Source of the DNA: Basidiobolus meristosporus CBS 931.73
Taxonomy: Eukaryota; Basidiobolomycota; Basidiobolomycetes; Basidiobolales; Basidiobolaceae
DNA length: 24,631 nt
Reading direction: 5' to 3'
NCBI GenBank assembly: GCA_002104905.1
Contig: MCFE01000946.1
Coordinates: 1 to 24,631 of the forward strand
Shown here: positions 10,509 to 20,400 of the stretch, in pieces
Position numbering within the stretch: position 1 is the stretch's first letter
How the letters are laid out: each line of letters opens with the position of its first letter
Made by a program: the position numbers and the translations under genes
The notes under the pieces: generated by a model
The model's database searches: none
What the model was told of the DNA's origin: nothing
Seen by the model: the letters and a program-made list of their open reading frames with translations, nothing else

Positions 10509-10857
10509 TGTTGTAAGAGTCTTGGAGATATTGGAAGTGATTGGGAGGACAAGTAGATTATATGGTTTTCACCTTAAGATTTATTGAATGTAAGAGTAGT
10601 ATTTATACTTTTACCTGGTCTTGGCATTACAAACATGTAGAATAGGTTAAGGAAGGTCCCCAGAACATGTGTGCAAAGTTTGGGGCTGCTTGGACAACTT
10701 TGAGAATTTTCATATTCTGGGTACCTGGTATTTTGGTGAAAATATTCTAAGTAAATCCCAACAAGGAATTTGGTCAGTATTCTCTAGGATTTGAGGGTAA
10801 TTATCTAAGTGACTAAGTTAGGTGAATATTTAGGTGGAATTACAAATTTTTACAACA
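10509..10857 (-). repeat. 5' LTR of copy B (349 bp)
   Basis: On the plus strand it runs TGTTGTAA to TTACAACA, a perfect 8-bp terminal inverted repeat. The TATA-enclosing palindrome has one mismatch. It resembles the copy D and E LTRs more than it resembles B's own 3' LTR in several diagnostic positions. Confidence 0.96.
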
Positions 10858-10862
10858 CCATG
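10858..10862. repeat. Target-site duplication CCATG, right of copy B
   Basis: Exact match to 6168-6172 on the other side of copy B. Confidence 0.93.
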
Positions 10863-11017
10863 AAGCTGTTGAATGTATAAATGAAGAGTGGGCTAATATT
10901 CAAGAGGCTCTAAGAAGTCTAGCATGGCTTTACCTCAAGGCTGGCACACCATGGGACCATCAGGAGCTCAAGGCTAATCAGAATGTACCTCACCTGTTCC
11001 ATGAGCACCATCCTTGA
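10862..11017 (+). pseudogene. Unidentified decayed coding region, continuation past copy B
   Basis: This open stretch continues, in register, the frame that is open at 6019-6172 once copy B and one CCATG are ignored, giving roughly 100 uninterrupted codons across the former site. It reads EAVECINEEWANIQEALRS and then WLYLKAGTPWDHQELK, with a TGA at 11015-11017. The same frame continues weakly to about 11080. No family is recognised. Continuity across the insertion indicates that the region was coding, or recently coding, when copy B landed. Confidence 0.55.
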
Positions 11018-11120
11018 TTCAATCAAGCAAATGGATCTTGGACCAGCAGTGGTATGCTAAGAAAATATCTCCACAATAGCTGAAACTATCAAAGGCAGAA
11101 GAAGAAGGGTACCATGACTA

Positions 11121-11737
11121 AAAACCATTGGCTTCCTCTATAGCTGGTCACAAGCATGGCTGAAAGCTGCAAACAAGTAGCAAAGAAGTGTCAGGTAGCC
11201 GCAAGAGTGCTAGTAAGGGAAAAAAGGCAGAAATGGATTAATAAATCCAGCATGTATCAGAGAAAAATGGAGTCCAACACAAGAAGCACTCAGTCAAAGT
11301 AGCAGTGAAGGACCTGACAGCAATAAAAACCACTGGCTTTCTCAGGAGCCTGTCTCAAGCAGGGTTGAAAGCTCAAGATGATCAGCAAATAACATCAGAT
11401 TGCGGGGAGAGTGCAGGCAAGAGACAAGCAGGCAGAAACACATGCATCAGTGCAGCATTTATTGAGAAGATGTTGTACCATACAAGTGGTACTCAGTCAC
11501 AGTAGCAGGGAAGGACCTGTATGTGATAAAAATATGCGGCTTTCTCAGGAGTCTCTCACAATCATGGCTGGAAGCTCCATACAAGTGGCAAAGAAATATC
11601 AGGTTGCCAGGAGAGTGCTGGCATAAAGCAAGTAGGCAAAAATGGATGCACCAATGCAATATTCATCAAGGAGAAAGTGTAGTACACTACAAGAAGCAGT
11701 TGGTTAAAGTAGCAGTAAAAGACTTGGCAGCAATAAA
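11121..11737 (+). repeat. Three diverged ~205-bp tandem repeats
   Basis: Units begin near 11121, 11326 and 11529. Shared landmarks are CC-A-TGGCTT(T/C)CTC at the start, (G)AGAGTGC or AAGAGTGC in the middle, (A)GGCA(A)AAATGG or AGGCAGAAA, and GTAGCAGT(G/A)AA.GAC followed by CAATAAA at the end. Each unit encodes a similar peptide of about 68 residues: GFLRSLSQ, a tryptophan/lysine-rich part, a GEC..K..RQKW segment and VAVKDLAAIK. The units are in different frames, with stops. The repeats lie inside the unidentified decayed coding region, so they may be repeated domains of that protein or a coding-derived minisatellite. Confidence 0.7.
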
Positions 11738-11853
11738 GGTAACGGAAAAGAGAGAAAAGTCTACTAAAGCCAGAGACAGGAAAGCATGAGAAAAAGGTTG
11801 CAGCTCCCACCAATGAACTCTGTCAGCCAAAAGCAGGCTGAATCCTATAATAG

Positions 11854-12408
11854 CCAAAAAAAATCATCAATAAGACACAGCTGCTCTCTCAGGAGTTAGA
11901 AGCACAGTCTATTGAGCTACACTCCAATGAGGTAGATGAGCTTGCAGAGAAAGGCAATTTGACTACCACTCCCTCCACATCCTCCATTGTAGACTGAGTG
12001 GAGATCCTACTGATAGACAAAGCAACTATGTCAAGAACTCAAAAGACTATCACAATGCCTTTGGTGGAATTTTGCAACATTAATAGGCACACCAAGAGGT
12101 TGCAGCACTTTTTCAAGAGCAGTGCTCAAGAAAACTGACTTGAATGTTGCAAGGATTTATTGTAAAGACTGGCAGATGAAGTACTTGACCTTACAGTGCC
12201 TGCTGAAGACCAGAATATATGGGAACTGGTGAATGAACAATGGCATAGATCTGGCTCTGTATTTAATTATTAGCCCTAAAGTAAGATCTATACAAAGCAC
12301 TTATAGTGCCAGATAGTACCAGTGCACCAAGATGGAGCCATGCATTTTTGTGACATGTTACAAGCCACAGGAGCTAGATTCAGAGTGCCATGGGTATTAA
12401 GTACCTGA
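11854..12408 (+). pseudogene. Unidentified decayed coding region, downstream part
   Basis: One plus-strand frame can be followed for more than 500 bp through isolated stops (11995-11997, 12136-12138 and several later ones). Coding-like pieces are QLLSQELEAQSIELHSNEVD, then MPLVEFCNINRHTKRLQHFF, then RLADEVLDLTVPAEDQNIWE, and near the end HQDGAMHFCDMLQATGARF. Long open pieces between single stops indicate point decay of a once-long frame. I recognise no domain. It probably belongs to the same former gene as 5480-6172 and 10862-11017, but the tandem repeats separate them and introns cannot be excluded. Confidence 0.5.
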
Positions 12409-12631
12409 TGCATGTCCTCAGTTCTTCTGTGCTCTTGCATATCCTGCACAACATTGATCCTCAAAAAAACATCAAAAAATGGATTTTCTCCTGAATCATA
12501 GGTGATACACAGGGGCTGCTTTGCATGAAGATGCAGAGCTATGTTTTACACTCTGTGGCCAAGTACAGGTTCACAAGGCCTCTCTAGCACACTATGGCCT
12601 CATTTGGCACTCATGGCTCAATGTGGCACTA
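12409..12631 (+). other. Unassigned spacer before copia scrap
   Basis: Short open pieces occur, for example MKMQSYVLHSVAKYRF near 12524, but nothing recognisable. It may be the tail of the unidentified coding region. It ends where copia similarity begins at about 12632. Confidence 0.35.
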
Positions 12632-12893
12632 TCCAATGGAACAAGTCTAAGAAATAGTCCATATTACTCTATCAATGAGGGTACAGACTTAGCCTATGCC
12701 TATTCAGTCCATATTGGTAAACCCCAGACTGTAAAAGAGGCCCTAAATAGCCCTCAGACAAAGTTTTGGAGATCTGCAATGACTGAGGAATATCAGGTCC
12801 TGATGAAAAATCATACTTGGGACTTAGTCAAGTTACCAATCAACCAAAAATCAATTGGATGCAGATGGGTCTTCAAGACAAAATACAAGGCTG
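12632..12893 (+). pseudogene. Copia pol scrap (start of reverse transcriptase), plus strand
   Basis: An isolated 0.26-kb piece of pol: the RNSP-YY-INEGT linker, AYAYSVHIGKPQTVKEALNS, FWRSAMTEEYQVLMKN, KLPINQKSIGCRWVFKTKY. The GKPQTV and YQVLMKN variants are shared with copy B (minus strand, about 7920-8180) and not with C, D or E, which read DEPQTV or have a different YQ.LM segment. It has a 4-bp insertion near 12647. It stops at 12893 within the same few bases where the oppositely oriented copy C LTR begins. Confidence 0.88.
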
Positions 12894-13159
12894 TAGAAGT
12901 AGTATTTATAGTTTACATGGTCTTGGCATTACAAACACGCAGAATAGGTTAAGGAAGGTCCCAAGAACATGTGTGCAAAGTTTGGGGCTGTTTGGACAAC
13001 TTTGCAAATTTTCAAGTTCTGGGTACCTGGTTTTTTGGTGAAAATATTCTAAGTAAATCCCAACAAGGAATTTGGTCAGTATTCACTAGGATTTGAAGGT
13101 AATGATCTAAGTGACTAAGTTGGGGGAGTATTTAGGTGGAATTACAAATTTCTACAACA
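12892..13159 (-). repeat. Truncated 3' LTR of copy C
   Basis: Corresponds to the LTR minus about 80 bp of its distal (U5 side) end; it ends on the plus strand with CTACAACA. It shares TATAGTTTACATGG and GGTTTTTTGG variants with B's 3' LTR. Confidence 0.92.
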
Positions 13160-13168
13160 CTCCCACTC
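13160..13168 (-). promoter_or_regulatory. Polypurine tract of copy C
   Basis: GAGTGGGAG on the minus strand, adjoining the LTR; identical to copies A, B and E. Confidence 0.78.
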
Positions 13169-13170
13169 AT

Positions 13171-16100
13171 CTAAATGTTCATACTGACTAGTCCTAATTT
13201 TGACCTAAGATATTCAAACTTGTCTCTAGCTAATGGTTTGGTAAGTATGTCTGCAATCATTTCATCTGTAGAACAGTAAACTAAGCTAACTAGGTTATTC
13301 TCTATAGCTTCACATATGAAATGATGTCTGATATCTATGTGCTTAGTTCTAGCATGAAAAGTTGGATTTCTACCTAGTTGCATACATCCTTGATTATCTT
13401 GAAATAAAGTAATAGGTGTTTTTTGACATAGGCCTAAATCTGTAAAAAGCTTTCTAAACCACATTGCTTCTTTTGCAGCTTCACAGGCTGCCATGTACTC
13501 TGCCTCTGTGGTAGAAAGTGTTACGGTTGGTTGCTTTCTTGAGTTCCATGAGATTGCTACTTTACAGTCAAGAAAGGTGTGTCCTGTGGTAGAGCTTCTG
13601 TCTTCCAAATTTTGTCCCCAATCTGCATCAGAGTATCCCACAAGATCCTGTTCTGAATCCTTATAAGTGTATCTTAAGCAGTTATCAGCAGTTCCTTTTA
13701 GGTATCTAAAAATCCAGTTAACTGCTGCAATATGATCAGATTGGTAGTTCTGATTTTGCTGGCCAACAGCTCCCACTGAATATGAGATATCTGGATGTGT
13801 TCCAAGCATGATATACATCAGACTGCCAGCCATAGATTGATAAGGAAAGTCAGGGCTTTCAGATGGCGCCAAGCTCTCTTGATTTGGTTGAGTTTTGACC
13901 AAGTTAAGGTTTGTCTCCATTGGGGTAGCTACCAGTTTACAGTCTTCCATTTGGTACTTCTTTAGTATATCTTGAATATACTTGGATTGGCTTAGGGTAA
14001 TAGCTTGGGTACTTCTGTCTATGGAGAACTTAATCCCTAAGTAGCAACTGAGTTCTCCTAGATTGGACATCTTGAACTATTTAGATATGCTGTATTTAGT
14101 CTCTTCCAATGTAGCTAGGTTATTGGCAGCTATAATAAGATCATCCACATATAGAGCTAATAGAACTGGATTTGCTCTATCTGGTTTATAGTATATTCTA
14201 TAGTCAGCATTACTCCTTTTGAAACTCAAAGATTCCAAATAAGAATCTATCTTGCAATTCCAGGCTCTTGGTAATTGTTTGAGACCATATAGAGACTTTT
14301 TAAGCTTGCAGAGCAAATGGGGGTTATCTTGGTCAACAAACCCATCTGGCTGGTTCATATACATGTCCTCATCAAGTTCTCCATTCAAAAATGCAGCTTT
14401 TACATCCATTTGAAGAATAAAAAGCTTATATTTGGCTGCAATAGCCAATGTTAATCTGGTGGAATTAAACTTTGCTACCTGTGCAAAGGTTTCAGTATAG
14501 TCAAGTTCCTTTGTTTGAGAGTATCCTTTGGCCACAAGTCTTGCTTTGTATCTTTCAGTTGTACCATCAGCCTTGTATTTTGTCTTAAAGACCCATCTGC
14601 ATCCAATTGATTTATGGTAGATTGGCAATTTGACTAAGTCCAAAGTTTGATTTTCCATCAGGGCCTGATATTCCTCAGTCATTGCAGATCTCCAAAGCTT
14701 TGTCTGAGGGCTATTTAGGGCCTCTTTTACAGTCTGGGGTTCATCAATATGGACTGAATAGGCATAGGCTAAGTTTGTACCCTCATTGATATAGTAATTT
14801 GGGCTGTTTCTTGTCCAATTGGATCTCCGGGCATTTGATACTGGAATGATCACTTCTGGGATATTCCTGGGCACTGGTTCTGGCTGATCCATGGTAGTAG
14901 AGTCCTTTGGAGTGAAAAAAATTTCATTGTTTTGCTCTGATTCAATCCTGACAATTGGTGGACTTGAGATCAGATTCTTGTCATCATCTGATATCATTTT
15001 TTGTGAAAATTTTGAATTTTCATCAAAAAACACATCCTTGGACTTAATCAGCTTCTTTGCTTTGGTATTGTAGAGTCCCTATGCTTTACTCTCATTGCAG
15101 TAACCTAGAAATATGCATTTTACACTTTTTAGCTCAAATTTTGGCTGATTTCCAGGCAGTTTACTGGCATATGCTGTACGCCCAAATATTTGTAGATTTT
15201 CTGCACTTAGTCTGTATCCATACCATGCTTCAAATGTAGTAGAATCACAAAGTATTCTGTTATAACTCCTATTTTTAAGATATACAGCAATGGCAACTGA
15301 TTGCGCCCAAAAATCACTGGATAATTTTTGATCATGGATCATAGATCTTGCCATATCAATTGTTGATCTGTTAGCATGTTCTGCTACTCCATTTTGCTGT
15401 GGGGAGTATGGTACAGTAGTCTCTTGCTTTAACCCATGAATCTTGCAGAGGTGGATGAAGAGGTTAGAGGTATATTCTCCACCGTTGTCAGAGCATATTT
15501 TCTTGATTTTTTTACCAGTTTCACTCTCCACCATGGCTTTAAGCTCCCTGAGCTTAGACAGAGCTTCTTCCTTTCTCTCCATGAGGTAGGCCCATGTGTA
15601 TCTTGTATAATCATCAACAAAAGTGATTAAGTACTTCATCCCACCTAAGGATAAATTTTGCATAGGTCTACACAGATCTGAGTGAATTAGATCTAGTTTT
15701 TTCTTAGTTTTGATAAACTCAGAGCTCTTGAACAGTTGCCAGGCTTGTTTCCCATATATGCAGGCTTCACAATGCTCCAAACTAGCTGGGGGATTAATTT
15801 TTACTCCAGAAATTAGCTGATCTTTGATCATTTTGCGCAAATAATCAAAATTGATGTGCCCAAATTCCCTGTGCCAATGCATTGGTGTTTCTTCATATAA
15901 GTTACTTATATTGGCTTCCACATATGATGGAATATAAGTCAACTTGTATAGATTCTGATCTCTGATACCCAGAGCAATATGGGCACCATTTTAATCAGTG
16001 ATCTTGCATCCAGAATTGTCAAAGCTGAAACTGAGTCCTTCTGCAGTGGCCTTGCTTACAGATAGTAGGTTCTTGGCTACTTCTGGTACATATAGTACTT

Positions 16101-17060
16101 TGTTGAAAGTCAGTGTATGGCTTCCTTCACTGCTTTGTAGATTTACTTGGATAGTTCCTTCTCCCACTGCATCAAGTGTTCTATTGTAACCCATGAAAAC
16201 CGTTTTAATTGGAATTTCTTGATATTGGGTAAAAAGTTCTTTTTGGTGTGTAAAGTATTGAGATGCTCCAGAGTCAGTGTACCATGTCTGAGAATTCTTT
16301 TTTGCGGTCATATTTAGTGCAGATATGAATAGTCTATCTTCAGTTGTTGCAGCATTTCCATATTCAGGCTTTTTCAGCTGACCATCTTTCTTTTTGAAGC
16401 ACCAGTCTGATGTGTGTCCTTTCCTTTTGCAGTAGTTGCAAAACTTGTAGCTGTTGCCTTTTTGGGGTCTTGGGTACCTCCTTTGTGCATTATCATTACT
16501 TATTAAAGCATTTTTCTTCTTCCTTCTTATTGGCGCTTGATTTTCTTAATTCTTCATCTGGGAGCCTTCCATATATGTAATTTAAGGTTGAATCTTCAGT
16601 TCTGGACTCTAGGGCTGATACAAGGCCCTGAAACCTGTCTGTCAGGCTATTCTGGATGGTAACTATCACATCCTCATCAGTAGTTGGTACGCCCACAGAT
16701 TCCAACTCATCTACCAGCAAGGTAATTCTGTTAATTAGATTTTTCATTTCTTCTCCCGGCTGCATCTTTGTAGAAAGAATTTTTGTCTCAGATACATTTT
16801 CTTAGCAGCTGAACATGACTGGTAAGTGTCTTCTAATGCCTTCCAGGCATTATTTGCCGTTTTTGCTCTTGAGCATTGAATTAGCAATTTGTCCTTGACA
16901 TTAAGGCATATGCAGTTAAAGGCACTTTGTTCTTTCTTCTGGTACTTTAAGGCTTCCTCTCCCATGTTTTTAGGAGGGCATTCTTCTCTCATGACAATAT
17001 CACACAGGCCTCTTTCTTGTAGCAGCATCTTCATCTTTACCTTCCACACTTGGTAGTTAG
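13171..17060 (-). pseudogene. Copy C gag-pol polyprotein, broken
   Basis: The frame runs from gag KVKMKMLLQERGL (17049 downward) to the terminal stop at 13171-13173. Protease reads YTDSGASQYF, integrase carries DLCRP, SDNGGEYTS and QQNGVAE, reverse transcriptase has [12 protein letters not shown], and RNase H has YSDADWG, STTEAEYMA and FQDNQG. Breaks: nonsense codons at 14077-14079, 15079-15081 and 15991-15993; a one-base loss near 16773 and a one-base gain near 16510, which together put the middle of gag (about 16500-16765) out of frame and then restore it. The pre-integrase motif is H..EFGH instead of H..RFGH. The first ~26 gag codons are cut off by copy D. Confidence 0.93.
17056..17060. 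repeat. Predicted left target duplication of copy D (GTTAG)
   Basis: Five bases of copy C directly before the D LTR. Only the left copy is inside the window, so this is a prediction from the 5-bp rule seen at copy B. Confidence 0.55.
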
Positions 17061-17288
17061 TGTTGTAAAAAAATTCGTATTTCCACCTAAATATTCACCT
17101 AACTTAGTCACTTAGATCATCACCTTCAAATCCTAGAGAATACTGACTAAATTCCTTGTCAGGATTTACTTAGAATATTTACCCAGAACATGAAAATTCT
17201 CAAAGTTGTCCAAACAGCCCCAAACTTTGCACACATGCTCTTGGGACCTTCCTTAACCTATTCTACGTGCTTGTAATGCCAAGACCAG

Positions 17289-17313
17289 GTAAAAGTATAA
17301 ATACTACTTTTAC
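17289..17313 (+). promoter_or_regulatory. TATA box within a 9-bp palindrome, LTR promoter (copy D)
   Basis: TATAAATA at 17296-17303 is a good core promoter element for the LTR. It is enclosed by a perfect inverted repeat: GTAAAAGTA (17289-17297), 7-base spacer, TACTTTTAC (17305-17313). The same arrangement is perfect in copy E (20644-20668) and has one mismatch in copy A and in B's 5' LTR. That it is the promoter is inferred from position and motif. Confidence 0.65.
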
Positions 17314-17317
17314 ATTC

Positions 17318-17323
17318 AATAAA
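17318..17323 (+). promoter_or_regulatory. Possible polyadenylation signal AATAAA (copy D LTR)
   Basis: AATAAA lies 15 bp after the TATA box, within the likely R region. The equivalent site is present on the minus strand in B and E (ATTTATTGAATG context on the plus strand). In a 3' LTR it would direct cleavage of element RNA. Fungal signals are loose, so the assignment is tentative. Confidence 0.4.
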
Positions 17324-17394
17324 TCATTAAGTGAAAACCACATAATCTACTTGTTCTCCCAATCATTTCCAATATCTCCAAGACTCTTACAACA

Positions 17395-17412
17395 GGTTAT
17401 GAGCCCCAAGCT
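17395..17412 (+). promoter_or_regulatory. Primer-binding site, half initiator tRNA-Met type (copy D)
   Basis: The same 18 bases as in copy B directly follow the LTR. The complement matches the anticodon arm of initiator tRNA-Met, with CTCAT (U33) instead of the animal CCCAT. The ATG at 17399-17401 is in frame with gag. Confidence 0.75.
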
Positions 17413-20400
17413 GTCACTCTCTGCAATGTCTACTACTGCTATTACTGGAATTTCTCCCTCTGCTGAAAAGTTGGATGGCTCTAACTACCAAGTGTGGAAG
17501 GTGAAGATGAAGATGCTGCTACAAGAAAGAGGCCTTTGGGATATTGTCATGGGAGAAGAATGCCCTCCTAAAAATGTGGGAGAGGAAGCCTTAAAGTACC
17601 AGAAGAAAGAATAAAGTGCCTTTAACTGCATATGCCTTAATGTTAAGGACAAATTGCTAATTCAATGCTCAAGAGCAAAAACGGCAAAGAATGCCCGGAA
17701 AGCATTAGAAGACACCTACCAGTCATGTTCAGCTGCCAAGAAGATGTATCTGAGACGAAAATTCTTTACTACAAAGATGCTGCCAGGAGAAGAAATGAAA
17801 AATCTAATTAACAGAATTACCTTGCTGGTAGATGAAACGGTATCTGTGGGCATACCAGCTACTGATGAGGATTTCATAGTTACCATCCTGAATAGCCTGA
17901 CAGACATGTTTCAGGGCCTTGTATCAGCCCTAGAGTCAAGAACTTAAGATTTGACCTTATATTTCATATATGGAAGGCTCCTGGATGAAGAATTAAGAAA
18001 ATCAAGCGCCAATAAGAAGGAAGAAGAAAATGTTTTAATATGCAATGATAACCAACAAAGGAGGTACCCAAGACCCTGCAAAGACAACAGCAACCTGTTT
18101 TGCAACTACTGCAAAAGGAAAGGACATATATCAGACTGGTGCTTCAAAAAGAAAGATAGTCAGCAGAAAAAGCCTGAATATGGAAGTGCTGCAACAACTG
18201 AAGATAGACTATTCATATCTGCACTATGTGTGACCACAAACAAGGACTCTCAGACGTGGTAGATTGACTCTGGAGCATCTCAACACTTTACACACCAAAA
18301 AGAAACTTTTTACCCAATATCAAGAAATTCCAACTAAGAAGGTTTTCATGGGTGACAATAGAACACTTGATGCAGTGGGAGAAGGAACTATCCAAGTAAA
18401 CCTACAAAGCAGTGAAGGAAGCCATACACTGACTTTCAAAGAAGTGCTCTATGTACTAGAAATAGCCAAGAACCTACTATTTGTAAGCAAGGCCACTGCA
18501 GAAGGACTCAGTTTCAGCTTTGACAATTCTGGATGCAAGATCACCAATCAAAATGGTGCCCATATTGCTTTGGGTATCAGAGATCAGAATCCAAGCAAGT
18601 TGACTTATATTCCATCATATTTGGAAGCCAATATAAGTAACTTAAATGAGGAAACACCAATGCTTTGGTACAGGAGATTTGGGTGCATCAATTTGATTAT
18701 TTGCGCAAAATGATCAAAGTTCAGCTAATTTCTGGAGTAAAAATTGATCCCCCAGCTAATTTGGAGCACTGTGAAGCCTGCATATACAGGAAACAAGCCA
18801 GACAACTGTTGAAGAGCTCTGGGTTGATCAAGATTAAGAAAAAATTAAATCTAATTCACTCAGATCTTTGTGGACCTATGCAAAATTTATCCTCAGGTGG
18901 GATGAAGCATTTAATCACTTTTATTGATGATTATACAAGTTACACATGGGTCTACTTCATGGAGAGAAACAAAGAAGCTCTGTCTAAACTCAGGGAGTTT
19001 AAAGCCATGGTGGAGAGAGAAACTGGTGAAAAAATCAAGAAAATACGCTCTGACAATGGTGGAGGATATACCTCCAAACTCTTCATCCACTTCTGCAAAA
19101 TTCATGGGATAAAGCAAGACACCACTGTACCATACTCCCCACAGCAAAATGGAGTAGCAGAATGTGCTAACAGATCAATAATTGATATGGCAAGATCCAT
19201 GATCCATGATCAAAAATTATCCTATGATTATGGGCAGAATCAGTTGCCACTGCTGAATATCTTAAAAATAGGAGTTATAACAGAATACTTTATGATTCTA
19301 CTCCATTTGAAGCATGGTATGGATGCAGACAAAGTGCAGAACATCTAAGAATGTTTGGGTGTACAGCATATGCCAAGAAACTGCCGGGAAATCAGTCAAA
19401 TTTGAGCCAAAAAGTGTAAAATGCATATTTTTGGGCTACTGCAATGAGAGTAAAACATACAGACTCTAAAATACCAAAGCAACAAAGCTAAACAAGTCCA
19501 GGGATGTGTTGTTTGATGAAAATTCAAAAATTTCACCAAAAATGACATCAGATGATGACAAAAATCTGATCTCAAGTCCACCAATTGTCAGGATTGAATC
19601 AGAGCAAAACAATGAAAATTTTTTCACTCCAGAGGACTTTACAACTGTGGTTCAGCCAGAATCAGTGCCCAGGAATATCCCAGAAGTGATCATTCCAGTA
19701 TCAAATGCCTGGAGATCTAATTGGACAAGAAATAGCCCAAATTACTATATCAATGAGGGTACAAACTTAGCCTATGCCTATTCAGTCCATATTGATGAGC
19801 CCCAGACTGTAAAAAGGCCCTAAAAAGCCCCCAGACAAAGTTTTGGAGATCTGCAATGACTGAGGAATATCAGGCCCTGATGAAAATCAAACTTGGGACT
19901 TGGTCAAATTACCAATCAACCAAAAATCAATTGGATGCAGATGGGTCTTCAAGACAAAATACAAGGCTGGTGGTACAATTGAAAGATACAAAGCAAGACT
20001 TGTAGCCAAAGGATACTCTCAAACAAAAGGACTTGACTATACTGAGACCTTTGCATTGGTAGCCAAGTTTAATTCCATCAGATTAATATTGGCTATTTCA
20101 GCCAAATATAAGTTTTTTATTCATCAAGTGGATGTAAAACTGCATTTTTGAATGGAGAACTTGATGAGGATGTGTATATGGACCAGCCTGATGGGCTTGT
20201 TGACCAAGATAACCCCCTTTTGGTCTGCAAGCTTAAAAATTCACTCTATGGTCTTAAACAATCACTGAGAGCCTGGAATTGCAAGATAAATTCTTATTTG
20301 GAATCTTTGAGTTTCAGAAGGAGTAATGCTGACTATAGTATATACTCTATGCAAGATAGAGCAAATCCAATTTTATTAGCTCTATATGTGGATGATCTTA

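Larger units (their letters stand above)
6173..10857 (-). mobile_element. Full-length Ty1/copia retrotransposon, copy B
   Basis: A complete 4685-bp element on the minus strand: 5' LTR 10509-10857, PBS 10491-10508, gag-pol 10504-6533, polypurine tract 6522-6530, 3' LTR 6173-6521, flanked by CCATG repeats. It inserted into an unidentified coding region whose reading frame is continuous if the element and one CCATG are ignored. The two LTRs differ at roughly 24 positions plus two single-base indels by eye (about 7%), so the insertion is old or one LTR has been converted. Eight nonsense codons prevent autonomous movement. Confidence 0.97.
12892..17060 (-). mobile_element. Ty1/copia copy C, truncated at both visible ends
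   Basis: A minus-strand element with a truncated 3' LTR (12892-13159), polypurine tract and gag-pol up to codon ~26 of gag, where copy D is inserted after GTTAG (17056-17060). Its 5' LTR and the start of gag should lie beyond the window, on the far side of D and E. Because D is inside C and E is inside D, C is the oldest of the three. Confidence 0.93.
17061..17394 (+). repeat. 5' LTR of copy D (334 bp)
   Basis: Starts TGTTGTAA and ends TTACAACA. It is about 16 bp shorter than the others because the stretch TCACCAAAATACCAGGT, present between GAATATTT and ACCCAGAAC in the family, is missing near 17180. Confidence 0.95.

Noticed and set aside
16496-16790. A programmed gag-pol frameshift suggested by overlapping gag frames in copy C
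   Set aside because: Copies B and E read through the same region in one frame; C shows a one-base loss and a one-base gain that cancel, which is ordinary decay.
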